This document shows positions 5,542 to 12,472 of a stretch of DNA of 13,561 nt, one piece after another. Under the pieces are notes generated by a model, which did not search any database, was not told the DNA's origin, and saw nothing but the letters and a program-made list of their open reading frames with translations. The translations under genes were made by a program, and so were the position numbers. Origin of the DNA: JAXHLG01 sp046497225 (GTDB lineage: Bacteria; Patescibacteriota; Minisyncoccia; Moranbacterales; DUUL01); assembly GCA_046497225.1 (NCBI GenBank), contig JAWOGA010000059.1, positions 1-13,561 on the forward strand, read 5' to 3'. Numbering within the stretch: the first letter of the stretch is position 1; each line of letters begins with the position of its first letter.

Positions 5542-5979
5542 TTAATTAAATTCAACCTTCAAATCAAAATTGCATACATCCTCCGGAAAAGCTTTATAAG
5601 ACTCAGGATCTCCATTCAAAAAAACTTTCATATAAGGTATCCTGCTACCATTGTATTTTTCTTTATAAGCAATTTCCAACCCTTCAAAGCCGTCTAAATG
5701 GGAAAAATTTTTCTTGTTATCTTTCACAGCTTTTTTGACTTTAATTTTTTGCAAAAAATCATCATCGTGGTCTTTTAAAGTGTTTTCTTCGGAACATTTA
5801 AAACCCAAGTCATACTTCTCGTCTTCAGAAAAAAAACTTAATTTAAAGTCATTTTTAATTATAATGAAAATAACCAACAAAAAAACTAAAAACAAGATAA
5901 AAATCCTTATTTTTGTGCTAGTTTTTGTTTTTTTTACTCCTTCAAAGGAGTAATCGTCTTCAGGTTCTTGAAATTGCAT
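5542..5979 (-). CDS. Small membrane-anchored protein, function unknown
   Basis: 145 residues, not recognised. An acidic N-terminus (QFQEPEDDYSFEG) is followed by a lysine-rich stop-transfer-like segment (16-23), then one hydrophobic helix at about 24-41 (rich in I, L, F, V), then a charged, extracytoplasmic domain of about 100 residues. Positive charges before the helix predict the N-terminus in the cytoplasm. Two cysteines, C62 and C136, bracket the outer domain and could form a disulphide. The gene starts 3 bases after the parB stop, so it is almost certainly co-transcribed with and probably translationally coupled to parB; RNase HI follows 35 bases later. A link to chromosome segregation at the membrane is possible but rests only on position. 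Confidence 0.75.
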   Translation of the reverse strand: MQFQEPEDDYSFEGVKKTKTSTKIRIFILFLVFLLVIFIIIKNDFKLSFFSEDEKYDLGFKCSEENTLKDHDDDFLQKIKVKKAVKDNKKNFSHLDGFEGLEIAYKEKYNGSRIPYMKVFLNGDPESYKAFPEDVCNFDLKVEFN

Positions 5980-5982
5980 TTT

Positions 5983-6975
5983 TTATGAAGTTAATTTATT
6001 AAATAAATTATCGAACTCTTCTTCAGAATAAAAATCTATCATGAACCGCCCTCTTTTTCCTCTCTTTTTTATTTTTACCTTAGTCCCCAAAGACTCTTCC
6101 AGCTCGTCCTCTTGTTTTTTTATGTCTGGATTGGTAGGGGTTATTTTTCTTTTATGAGATGACACCTCCACTTCCCCGGCTAATTTTTCCGTATCTCTAA
6201 CCGTCAAATTTTTGGATAGAACTTGTTGGAAAACCGACTCTCTTTTTGTTGGATTTTCTATACCGGCTAAAGTTCTGGCGTGTCCCTCGGATATCTTGTC
6301 GGCAATCAACGCCTGTTTTATATCCTTCGGCAGATCAAGCAAGCGAAGGCAATTAGCTATTACGGAACGGCTCTTGCCTACCTGTTCGGCAATTTCTTTT
6401 TGAGTATAACTAAATTTTTCTTGAAGCTTTTTATATGCCTCAGCCTCCTCTAAAGCATTTAGATTATGCCTTTGGATATTCTCAATTAAAGCCAGCTCCA
6501 TTTTTCCTTTATCATCAAGTTTTCTTACAATGCTTGGCACTTTTTCCACCTGAGCTTTTTTAGCTGCTTGTAAACGCCTTTCCCCTGCCACTAGCTCATA
6601 ATTGCCATCATCCACCTCTGTTACAACCAATGGCTGTAAGATTCCATGTTTTGCAATAGAGTCGGCTAATTCTCCAATTTTTTCTTGATCAAAATTACTT
6701 CTGGGCTGATAAGGGTTGGGAAATATCTTTCCGGTTTCTATCTGCAAAACATTTTCGCCTCCCTCAATAGAAGTTTTTTTTGTTGGCAAATCTTTTGTAT
6801 TACTATCTGAATTTTCATCCGCTGCTCTTTTGGCATTATCGGTAGAATCCGCTGCTCCGCTTTTGTTTTTCTTGCTATCATTAAAATCCGAATAAAAAGA
6901 TTCGTTTTCATCGTTTGAATTTTTTTGAGGAATCAATGAAGAAAGACCCCTACCTAATCCGCCTTCTCTTGGCAT
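5983..6975 (-). CDS. parB: Chromosome partitioning protein ParB (Spo0J-like CTPase clamp)
   Basis: 330 residues. ParB loads at parS sites and slides along DNA as a CTP-dependent clamp, stimulating ParA. In order: GLGRGLSSLIP at 6-16, the N-terminal motif that contacts ParA; a long low-complexity acidic linker rich in N, D, S and K (17-75); the CTP-binding domain starting IFPNPYQPR (84-92), with GERR at 131-134 and ENIQR at 165-169; a helix-turn-helix region at about 190-215 (TQKEIAEQVGKSRSVI); GHARTL at 231-236; and a C-terminal dimerisation region at about 285-330. All hallmark motifs are intact. It lies 91 bases downstream of parA but has its own strong promoter. I found no canonical parS palindrome in the window. 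Confidence 0.96.
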   Translation of the reverse strand: MPREGGLGRGLSSLIPQKNSNDENESFYSDFNDSKKNKSGAADSTDNAKRAADENSDSNTKDLPTKKTSIEGGENVLQIETGKIFPNPYQPRSNFDQEKIGELADSIAKHGILQPLVVTEVDDGNYELVAGERRLQAAKKAQVEKVPSIVRKLDDKGKMELALIENIQRHNLNALEEAEAYKKLQEKFSYTQKEIAEQVGKSRSVIANCLRLLDLPKDIKQALIADKISEGHARTLAGIENPTKRESVFQQVLSKNLTVRDTEKLAGEVEVSSHKRKITPTNPDIKKQEDELEESLGTKVKIKKRGKRGRFMIDFYSEEEFDNLFNKLTS

Positions 6976-6990
6976 TTTTTTTGTTTATTT

Positions 6991-7018
6991 ATTATAAAAA
7001 GTTAACAATTGAAATCAA
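6991..7018 (-). promoter_or_regulatory. Promoter of parB in the parA-parB gap
   Basis: On the minus strand TTGATT (7013-7018), a 16-base spacer and a perfect TATAAT (6991-6996). Transcription should start near 6984, about 8 bases before the ATG at 6975, so this message would be almost leaderless. Confidence 0.65.
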
Positions 7019-7066
7019 CGCACTATTTGATAAAAGCTTTTAAAGCATTTGGCATTAATTATTATT

Positions 7067-7840
7067 TTAACTATTTTTTCTCTCTTGGGCAACAATTTCC
7101 CTGGCAAGTTGTTTATAAGCTCTGCCTCCTTTTGAAAAACGATCAAAATCAAGAATGGATTTTCCGAAACTCGGCGCTTCGGCAAGTCTGACTGTTCTTG
7201 GAATAACAGATTCAAAAACATTTCCGGAAAAATAATTCCTCACTTCCCTAACAACATGCCTGGCCAACTTATTTCGTCTATCAAACATCGTTAAAACTAT
7301 TCCACTAATTTCAAGAGTTGGATGCAAATTATCCTTGACTAAATCAATAGTGTTTAAAAGCTGGCCAAGTCCCTCCAAAGCAAAATATTCAGTCTGAACC
7401 GGAACCAAAACCTCATCGGAGGCAACTAAACCATTGATAGTCAATAATCCCAAGCTTGGCGGAGAGTCTATTATAATATAATCATAATCATCTTTAATTT
7501 CCTGAAGTAAATGTTTTAATTGAAATTCCCTCTCTTCCACATCGGCAAGTTCCACGGTAGCTCCGGATAAATCCTGATTGGAAGGAAAAAGGCTCAAATC
7601 AATAGATTTACTCTTAACCAAAACCTCCCTGGGGTGTATTTTTAAAACCATACTGTGATACAAGCTTTTTTTAAGCCGCTGAACATCTAGCCCCAAACCG
7701 CTGGAAGCGTTTCCCTGCGGGTCCAAATCCACTAACAAAGTGGGCTTTCCGGAAGAAGCCAGATATGTCGCCAAATTAACAGCCGTGGTAGTCTTACCAA
7801 CGCCTCCTTTTTGATTAACTAAAGAAATTATTCTAGCCAT
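7067..7840 (-). CDS. parA: Chromosome partitioning ATPase ParA (Soj-like)
   Basis: 257 residues, full length for a chromosomal ParA/Soj. It is a MinD/ParA-type Walker ATPase whose ATP-bound dimer coats the nucleoid and is released by ParB. The deviant Walker A motif QKGGVGKTTT is at 10-19, with the signature lysine K11 and K16. LLVDLDPQGNASSGLG follows at 35-50 and the Walker B region IIIDSPPSLG is at about 122-131. There is no N-terminal helix-turn-helix, which separates it from plasmid type Ia ParA proteins. It is followed by parB, the standard order. There is no Shine-Dalgarno; the leader from the promoter at 7891-7919 is about 43 bases and purely AT-rich. Confidence 0.97.
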   Translation of the reverse strand: MARIISLVNQKGGVGKTTTAVNLATYLASSGKPTLLVDLDPQGNASSGLGLDVQRLKKSLYHSMVLKIHPREVLVKSKSIDLSLFPSNQDLSGATVELADVEEREFQLKHLLQEIKDDYDYIIIDSPPSLGLLTINGLVASDEVLVPVQTEYFALEGLGQLLNTIDLVKDNLHPTLEISGIVLTMFDRRNKLARHVVREVRNYFSGNVFESVIPRTVRLAEAPSFGKSILDFDRFSKGGRAYKQLAREIVAQERKNS

Positions 7841-7890
7841 TTAAAGTAAATTTATTATTTTTAATAATTCTTTTATAAAAATTATTTCTT

Positions 7891-7919
7891 ATTATAGCAA
7901 ACTTTTTGCACATTCCCAA
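7891..7919 (-). promoter_or_regulatory. Promoter of parA
   Basis: On the minus strand TTGGGA (7914-7919), a 17-base spacer and a perfect TATAAT (7891-7896) preceded by TGC, an extended -10. The spacer holds a small inverted repeat, GCAAA-AAG-TTTGC. It separates parAB from the tgt-ispH unit upstream. Confidence 0.7.
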
Positions 7920-7943
7920 ATTCTGCATTTACTGAATAATTTT

Positions 7944-8813
7944 TCATTCAATTGAATCCGCAACTCTTTTGCGCAAACCCTTGATTAAATCGTCCGGAGT
8001 AGATGCTCCCGCCGCTATTACAATCTTATCCATCCAAGGTTTAATCCATTCCTTTTTGAATTCTTTAAAGTGCTCCAAGTGGTAAGTTTTGGCTCCCGTG
8101 TTTCTGCCAATCTCTGCCAGCTTGGAGGTATTGCTAGATTTTCTTCCCCCAACTACCAAAAGCAGGTCCTCTTCCTTGGCAAGTTCTCTTACTTCGTCTT
8201 GTTTATAGGAGGTTTCCATGCAAATAGTATTTTTGACCTGCAAATCTTCACTGCAAATGCCTTTTAACTTGGAAATAAATTCGTCAAATTTTTCTTTTTT
8301 CTGAGTGGTCTGACTCAAAACGGCCACTTTTCCTTTTTTTAGTTTGTTTTTATCATCTTGAGACAATTCTCCTTCAGAAATTATTCCGGAATAATTTATC
8401 GCCGAATTTATGCCTGCCACCTCTACATGACTGGAATCTCCGAATATCACCACTTGGTAACCTTTCTCGGCAAATTCCTCCGCCGCCTTTCGAGCCTTGG
8501 CAACAAAAGGACAAGTTGTATCAATGATTTCCACTTCTTTAGATAAAACTTGTTGAAGTTTATCGCAAGGAATTCCATGACTTCTTATAACAAATTTGGA
8601 CTTTATTTCAACCTCCTCCGGGTCTTGAATAATTCTCAAACCCTTTTCTTTCAACCCCTCAACTACTCGTGGATTATGTATCAAATCGCCCCAGCAATAA
8701 ACCTTGCTGTTTCCATTTTTTTCCAAAGCTTCATTGACCATATCCACAGCTCTTCTTACTCCAAAGCAAAATCCGGCGTTTTCAGCAACTACAACCTTCG
8801 GCTTTTTCTTCAT
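7944..8813 (-). CDS. ispH: 4-hydroxy-3-methylbut-2-enyl diphosphate reductase
   Basis: 289 residues. IspH is the last enzyme of the MEP isoprenoid pathway, reducing HMBPP to IPP and DMAPP with an iron-sulfur cluster. The three cluster cysteines are present: C16 in AGFCFGVRRAV, C101 in DTTCPFV and C198 in NTICMETSYKQ. Substrate-binding residues are also visible: H46 in LIHNP, H79 in RSHG, H129 and E131 in SSHVEVAG, T170 in SQTTQ, and SNT at 227-229 (GGRKSSNTSKL). GASTPDDLI is near the end. The length is typical, about 290-315. Its ATG overlaps the tgt stop in ATGA, so translation is coupled to tgt. No other MEP gene is in view; an isopentenyl phosphate kinase lies about 7 kb away. Confidence 0.97.
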   Translation of the reverse strand: MKKKPKVVVAENAGFCFGVRRAVDMVNEALEKNGNSKVYCWGDLIHNPRVVEGLKEKGLRIIQDPEEVEIKSKFVIRSHGIPCDKLQQVLSKEVEIIDTTCPFVAKARKAAEEFAEKGYQVVIFGDSSHVEVAGINSAINYSGIISEGELSQDDKNKLKKGKVAVLSQTTQKKEKFDEFISKLKGICSEDLQVKNTICMETSYKQDEVRELAKEEDLLLVVGGRKSSNTSKLAEIGRNTGAKTYHLEHFKEFKKEWIKPWMDKIVIAAGASTPDDLIKGLRKRVADSIE

Positions 8814-9949
8814 TTGTCTTGAATATTATTTTTTAACATTTGAATCAAATGGTGATAAAAACTTAAATTATGCGCGGAAGCCATCTTTCCGGCCAAGGGC
8901 TCTCCCACATTAAACAAGTGTCTTAAATAAGCCTTGGAATATTTACTGCACACCGGACAATTGCAATTCTCATCCAAAGATGAAAAATCTTCTTTGAATT
9001 TCTCGTTAGCTAAATTAAGTGTTTGATAAAAATTACCGCTTTTTAATTCTTTTGTTGAAAAATCCTTTCCCTGCCAAGTAAAAATTCTTCCATGTCTTCC
9101 TTCTCTGGTTGGAATAACACAATCAAACATATCCACACCGGATAAAACAGCTGAAGCAATCTCTTCAGGTCTGCCAAGCCCCATTAAATACCTGGGCTTT
9201 TTTTCAGGCAAATGGGGAATAACCCACTTCAAAATATCTTTCAAAGCCTCCCTGGGCTCACCCACGGCAACTCCTCCGATAGCGTAGCCGTCAAAATCTA
9301 TTTCGGTAAGTTGGCGAGCAGATTCCTCTCTTAAGTCTTGATAAACCGATCCTTGGACTATTCCAAACAACAAGGGTCTATTTTCATTATCTCCAACTCT
9401 TTTATTAAAATATTCTTTACATCTTTTAGCCCATCTTGTAGTAAGTTCCAAAGATTTTTTGGCTTTATCGTAATCGCAGGGATAAGGAGGGCACTCATCT
9501 AAACACATTATAATATCCGAACCCAGCTTTAACTGAATTTCCACTGAATCTTCCGGAGACATAAAATGCCTGTTTCCGTTAGTCGGATCAGTAAAATAGA
9601 CTCCTTCTTCGGTTAATTTGACTCCCGATTTTCCAAATCTTTTCTCAGCTTTCTCTCCCAAGGAAAAAATCTGAAATCCTCCACTGTCAGTTAAAACCAT
9701 CTTTTCCCAACCGCTAAATCCTCTTATGCCGCCGGCTTTTTTAACCAAATCATCCCCCGGTTTTAACCACAGATGATAAGTATTTCCCAAAACCACTTCA
9801 AACCCCAAGTTTTCCACTTCTTTCATTGTGATTAACTTGACTGCTCCTCGAGTGGCTATCGGCATAAAAAAAGGAGTTGGGGCTTCTCTATTTCCACATC
9901 GAATCAATCCGCTTCTAGCTTGATCCAAAGAGCTTGTTATTTTAAACAT
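8810..9949 (-). CDS. tgt: tRNA-guanine transglycosylase
   Basis: 379 residues, normal bacterial length. Tgt swaps guanine 34 of tRNA-Asp, Asn, His and Tyr for the queuosine precursor preQ1. The catalytic aspartates are visible: D88 in LTDSGGFQIFSL and D276 in MFDCVIPTREGRHG. The binding loops GIVQGS (196-201) and GGVAVGE (225-231) are present, as is the zinc set C329, C331, C334 and H360 (CNCPVC ... ASAHNL) with the expected 26-residue gap before the histidine. The start is one base after the stop of the surface-protein gene (TGA-T-ATG) and the end overlaps ispH (ATGA). No preQ1 synthesis genes are in the window, so the substrate may be salvaged. Confidence 0.98.
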   Translation of the reverse strand: MFKITSSLDQARSGLIRCGNREAPTPFFMPIATRGAVKLITMKEVENLGFEVVLGNTYHLWLKPGDDLVKKAGGIRGFSGWEKMVLTDSGGFQIFSLGEKAEKRFGKSGVKLTEEGVYFTDPTNGNRHFMSPEDSVEIQLKLGSDIIMCLDECPPYPCDYDKAKKSLELTTRWAKRCKEYFNKRVGDNENRPLLFGIVQGSVYQDLREESARQLTEIDFDGYAIGGVAVGEPREALKDILKWVIPHLPEKKPRYLMGLGRPEEIASAVLSGVDMFDCVIPTREGRHGRIFTWQGKDFSTKELKSGNFYQTLNLANEKFKEDFSSLDENCNCPVCSKYSKAYLRHLFNVGEPLAGKMASAHNLSFYHHLIQMLKNNIQDK

Positions 9950-9950
9950 A

Positions 9951-11897
9951 TCATTTTTCCAAACTTCTAAAGCTGTAAGGGTCTACTTTATCATTAATTC
10001 TCTTTTCTGTGAAACTGTCCACTCCTTCATAATTTATATTGTTAATCAACTCAACCTGGTCGGACTCGCTTTCTCTTTCTGCAACCGAAAGAGTAAATCC
10101 CACTTGAAAAGAAAGTCTTTCTTCCGGATTTAAATGTCCGGTAGCAAACCCGACTGAATCAAGATTCCATTCCAATTCGTTGGTTCTGGAATTAAACTTG
10201 ACTTCACCGCCGGTACTTTCATAATTATCTTTCCAAACCACTCCGCTAGGCAAAGTTAAATAAATCCTAGCATCTCTTACATTATTATAACTATTATTAA
10301 TATTCAAATTAACAGTAAATTCGGTTTCTTCTTGATTATTAACCGGAAATTCGCCCTCGTTGTCAAAAATATCGCTTTCATGAACTACGTTAACGTCCAC
10401 GTCGAATTGAGTAGAGACTTTAAATTCCAACTCTTCCGAATAAATAGTTTTATTTTCCAAAAGATCCGAGCCGACGTTCAAGCTATTAATTTGCGATTGG
10501 GTGCTAAAGGTAATGTTTTTATCTTCCTCGCTCCATATCTCGTAATCATCTCTAACGGGGATAACTACATCCACATAACCCGTCTCCCCCGGATTAAGAT
10601 TCTTAAGCGCGGGAACATCTGATGCTTTCCAGATAATTTGCTTTTCTTTGTCATTATAATAACCTCGGCCGGCATCTATGGAAGACTTATCCACTATCTC
10701 TCCGTCAATATTCTGTTTTAAAATTAGATCCGACAAAGACTTATCAGAATTATTTTTGAAATTTATCCTATAATCAACTGACTCTCCAGACTCAACAATT
10801 CTGTCCGGGTTATCAGAAACAACTTGTTCCAGCTCAATTCTGGGAGGTATAAGCTTGATTGCCGTTTCATCATCTGTTAGAACCAATAAATCGTCTTCCC
10901 CGTCAACCCCAATTGAACCCTTGAAATTTTTAATTGTTCCAACTTCTCCGCTAACGAGACTTTTTACTTCAAAAACTTTCTCCGCGCCGGATTTTATATC
11001 TCCTATTTGAAATCTGTTTTCTTCATTGTCTTCGAAGTCCCCTTCTATTATTTCAAAACTGTCGGGAGTATCCAACTCCAAAACAAGGTCATCCAAGTCT
11101 TCCCCTCCTCTATTTTCCAAAACAAACCTAAGTATTGCCATCTCTCCCTCAGCTAAATCATCCTCGGAAATCAAAGAAAAACTCAACACGGAATCTCTTA
11201 CGTCTATAGCATAATGCTCTTCTCTTTCAAAAAAGCTGCTGAAATTGGATGGCTGGTAAGTTAACGCGCTATCTAAATAAACCTGATTCCCCTTTGGCAC
11301 AAAAGTACTAAAATCCAATTTATACTCCTTGGTTTCATAGGCTTCTATTTCTTCGGGATAAATTTTAAAACTGTTAGTTCCGGACTTTTCCATAAAATCC
11401 TTTTCTTCCGGGTTTAATTCTTCCGGATAATCAATTTTTAATTCAGCCTTTTCCAAGGAAGTCCTGTTGTTATTATCAATACTCAAAACTACCGAGGCTT
11501 GTTCTCCGCTTTTGACAACTTTATCTCCCTCAAAAGATATAACAACTCTTTCTTGCTCAAAACTGGCTTGCTTATATTTAATATAGGCATAGAATCCTCC
11601 AATAAAAACCACTACCAAACCCAGAAACATGAAAGCGTATTTCCATTTCTTCTTACTTTCCTTTGAAGTTTCTTCATTTTTCGCTTTCAATTCCATCTCC
11701 CTCTCAACCCCGGACTTTTCTTGCTCCTTATTTTTCGCGCCTTCTCCACCCCCCTCACCACCGCCCCGAGGAGGATTTTTTTGGTCTTCATTCAGCTGTT
11801 CAGCCCAACCATAATCATCATGAGATCTCTCTCTGTGTTTAACATCATCAGAGTCCTTGCTATAAAGCCTTCTGTGTAAATCTTTTAATCCCGCCAT
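9951..11897 (-). CDS. Single-pass surface protein with repeated DUF11-like beta-sandwich domains
   Basis: 648 residues, no assigned function. The N-terminal 85 residues are charged and cytoplasmic, with a glycine-rich stretch (RGGGEGGGEG, 44-53). One membrane helix follows at about 86-106 after a KKKWK positive patch, giving an N-in, C-out topology without a cleavable signal. The long outer part is acidic and looks like four tandem immunoglobulin-like beta-sandwiches at roughly 117-235, 236-345, 350-488 and 490-640. Domains 3 and 4 share the DUF11/CARDB-like pattern of a SGESVDYRINFKN-type strand, a repeated W plus D loop, and a conserved LNPGE/LNPEE turn (434-438, 589-593) before the last strand. 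Such proteins are often adhesins or envelope scaffolds. The gene is one base from tgt, so it heads a coupled tgt-ispH operon. Confidence 0.8.
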   Translation of the reverse strand: MAGLKDLHRRLYSKDSDDVKHRERSHDDYGWAEQLNEDQKNPPRGGGEGGGEGAKNKEQEKSGVEREMELKAKNEETSKESKKKWKYAFMFLGLVVVFIGGFYAYIKYKQASFEQERVVISFEGDKVVKSGEQASVVLSIDNNNRTSLEKAELKIDYPEELNPEEKDFMEKSGTNSFKIYPEEIEAYETKEYKLDFSTFVPKGNQVYLDSALTYQPSNFSSFFEREEHYAIDVRDSVLSFSLISEDDLAEGEMAILRFVLENRGGEDLDDLVLELDTPDSFEIIEGDFEDNEENRFQIGDIKSGAEKVFEVKSLVSGEVGTIKNFKGSIGVDGEDDLLVLTDDETAIKLIPPRIELEQVVSDNPDRIVESGESVDYRINFKNNSDKSLSDLILKQNIDGEIVDKSSIDAGRGYYNDKEKQIIWKASDVPALKNLNPGETGYVDVVIPVRDDYEIWSEEDKNITFSTQSQINSLNVGSDLLENKTIYSEELEFKVSTQFDVDVNVVHESDIFDNEGEFPVNNQEETEFTVNLNINNSYNNVRDARIYLTLPSGVVWKDNYESTGGEVKFNSRTNELEWNLDSVGFATGHLNPEERLSFQVGFTLSVAERESESDQVELINNINYEGVDSFTEKRINDKVDPYSFRSLEK

Positions 11898-12141
11898 TTT
11901 GTTTTTAATTAAATTTATTTAAAATTACCTAATATTAGTTGTCGCCTTACAAGACAAAAAATTTTCAATTTTGTTTTTATTATAACACTTCTTGAAATTT
12001 CTGGATAGGACACTTTTCAATATTCGCTGATTCTTATAAACTCATTACAAATAATTTCAATCTCTTCATAAACGGCTTTCAATATAGTTTTTTCATTGGG
12101 GATAATATTACTAAAAGTTCCGATATGTTTTGGAATTTTTT
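11898..12141. other. Spacer between the surface-protein gene and the inserted element
   Basis: It contains the extended -10 promoter listed separately and otherwise AT-rich DNA. On the minus strand an open frame without a start codon ends in TGA at 12017 and has amino acids plausible for a coding C-terminus (including NIIPNEKTILKAVYEEIE). It may be a decayed gene end but has no recognisable family. Confidence 0.4.
11979..11987 (-). promoter_or_regulatory. Extended -10 promoter of the surface protein-tgt-ispH unit
   Basis: On the minus strand TGT followed by a perfect TATAAT (-10 at 11979-11984, TG at 11986-11987). No good -35 lies 16-18 bases upstream, which is typical of extended -10 promoters. 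The leader would be about 75 bases and contains a short TTGTC/GACAA inverted repeat. Confidence 0.5.
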
Positions 12142-12149
12142 TATTATTT
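12142..12149. repeat. Target-site duplication, left copy
   Basis: TATTATTT directly abuts the left end of the element and is repeated exactly at 12400-12407 against the right end. An 8-bp duplication is typical of several DDE transposase families. Confidence 0.8.
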
Positions 12150-12191
12150 GGAACTGGTAGGAGATTAGGTTGGTAATTATAACCAGTTTAG

Positions 12192-12221
12192 TTGATTTTT
12201 TAGGCAAAAATAGAGTATAAT
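12192..12221 (+). promoter_or_regulatory. Outward-reading promoter-like sequence inside the element
   Basis: TTGATT (12192-12197), an 18-base spacer and a perfect TATAAT (12216-12221). The likely start near 12228 would transcribe the CCCTCGGAGGG palindrome and the 18-bp hairpin. An ATG at 12223 lies upstream of that start, so the 28-codon frame it opens (to 12309) would not be read from this promoter. Confidence 0.5.
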
Positions 12222-12274
12222 TATGGACACCCTCGGAGGGGTACCAAAATATTTGAAGCAAGAGGCAGGACTAT

Positions 12275-12318
12275 TTTCCAAGGCTAAGCCTTTTAAAATT
12301 AAGGCTTAGCCTTGGAAA
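12275..12318. repeat. Perfect 18-bp hairpin made of two palindromes, at the element centre
   Basis: 12275-12292 is the exact reverse complement of 12301-12318, with an 8-base AT centre. Each arm contains its own 13-bp palindrome, AAGGCTAAGCCTT (12280-12292) and AAGGCTTAGCCTT (12301-12313), with centres 21 bp apart, two helical turns. No T tract follows on either strand, so it is not a standard terminator. Confidence 0.8.
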
Positions 12319-12399
12319 GTATCAATCGAAATAATTCAAATGTATTTATTTTTTGGTTTTTGAAATATTTAAAAATCAACCTAATCGCCTACCAGTACC

Positions 12400-12407
12400 T
12401 ATTATTT
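12400..12407. repeat. Target-site duplication, right copy
   Basis: Exact copy of TATTATTT at 12142-12149, directly abutting the right terminal inverted repeat. Confidence 0.8.
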
Positions 12408-12472
12408 AAAAAATATCTCGATAATCACCAAAAGAAAAAAATTTACAAATCAAAATAATCAGTTGATAAATA

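Larger units (their letters stand above)
12150..12399. mobile_element. 250-bp MITE-like non-autonomous insertion element
   Basis: The ends are 23-bp terminal inverted repeats, 12150-12172 and 12377-12399, matching at 21 of 23 positions (shared pattern GGNACTGGTAGGNGATTAGG plus TTG). They are flanked by a perfect 8-bp direct repeat, TATTATTT. There is no room for a transposase, so it must have been moved in trans. Inside are a promoter-like sequence at 12192-12221, a palindrome CCCTC-G-GAGGG around 12231-12241 and a perfect 18-bp stem at 12275-12318. Families that make 8-bp duplications include ISL3, IS66, IS6, IS1595 and some IS256; the terminal GG fits several and does not decide between them. 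It sits 73 bases after the stop of the 325-residue gene without breaking a recognised gene. Confidence 0.82.

Noticed and set aside
5980..7940. parS site near parAB
   Set aside because: No sequence close to the canonical TGTTTCACGTGAAACA palindrome was seen in the gaps or elsewhere; the parS of this lineage may differ.
12079..12261. 60-codon minus-strand reading frame across the element end
   Set aside because: It spans the left inverted repeat and duplication, has no ribosome site and no recognisable motif; it is a chance frame.
12223..12309. 28-codon plus-strand frame inside the element
   Set aside because: Its ATG lies directly after the TATAAT, upstream of the expected RNA start, and its 3' part is just the palindromic hairpin. 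A transposase remnant cannot be shown.
12234..12320. tRNA-Ser-like start (GGAGGGGTACC) in the element
   Set aside because: There is no matching 3' acceptor strand, no D loop GG, no usable anticodon arm and no T arm.
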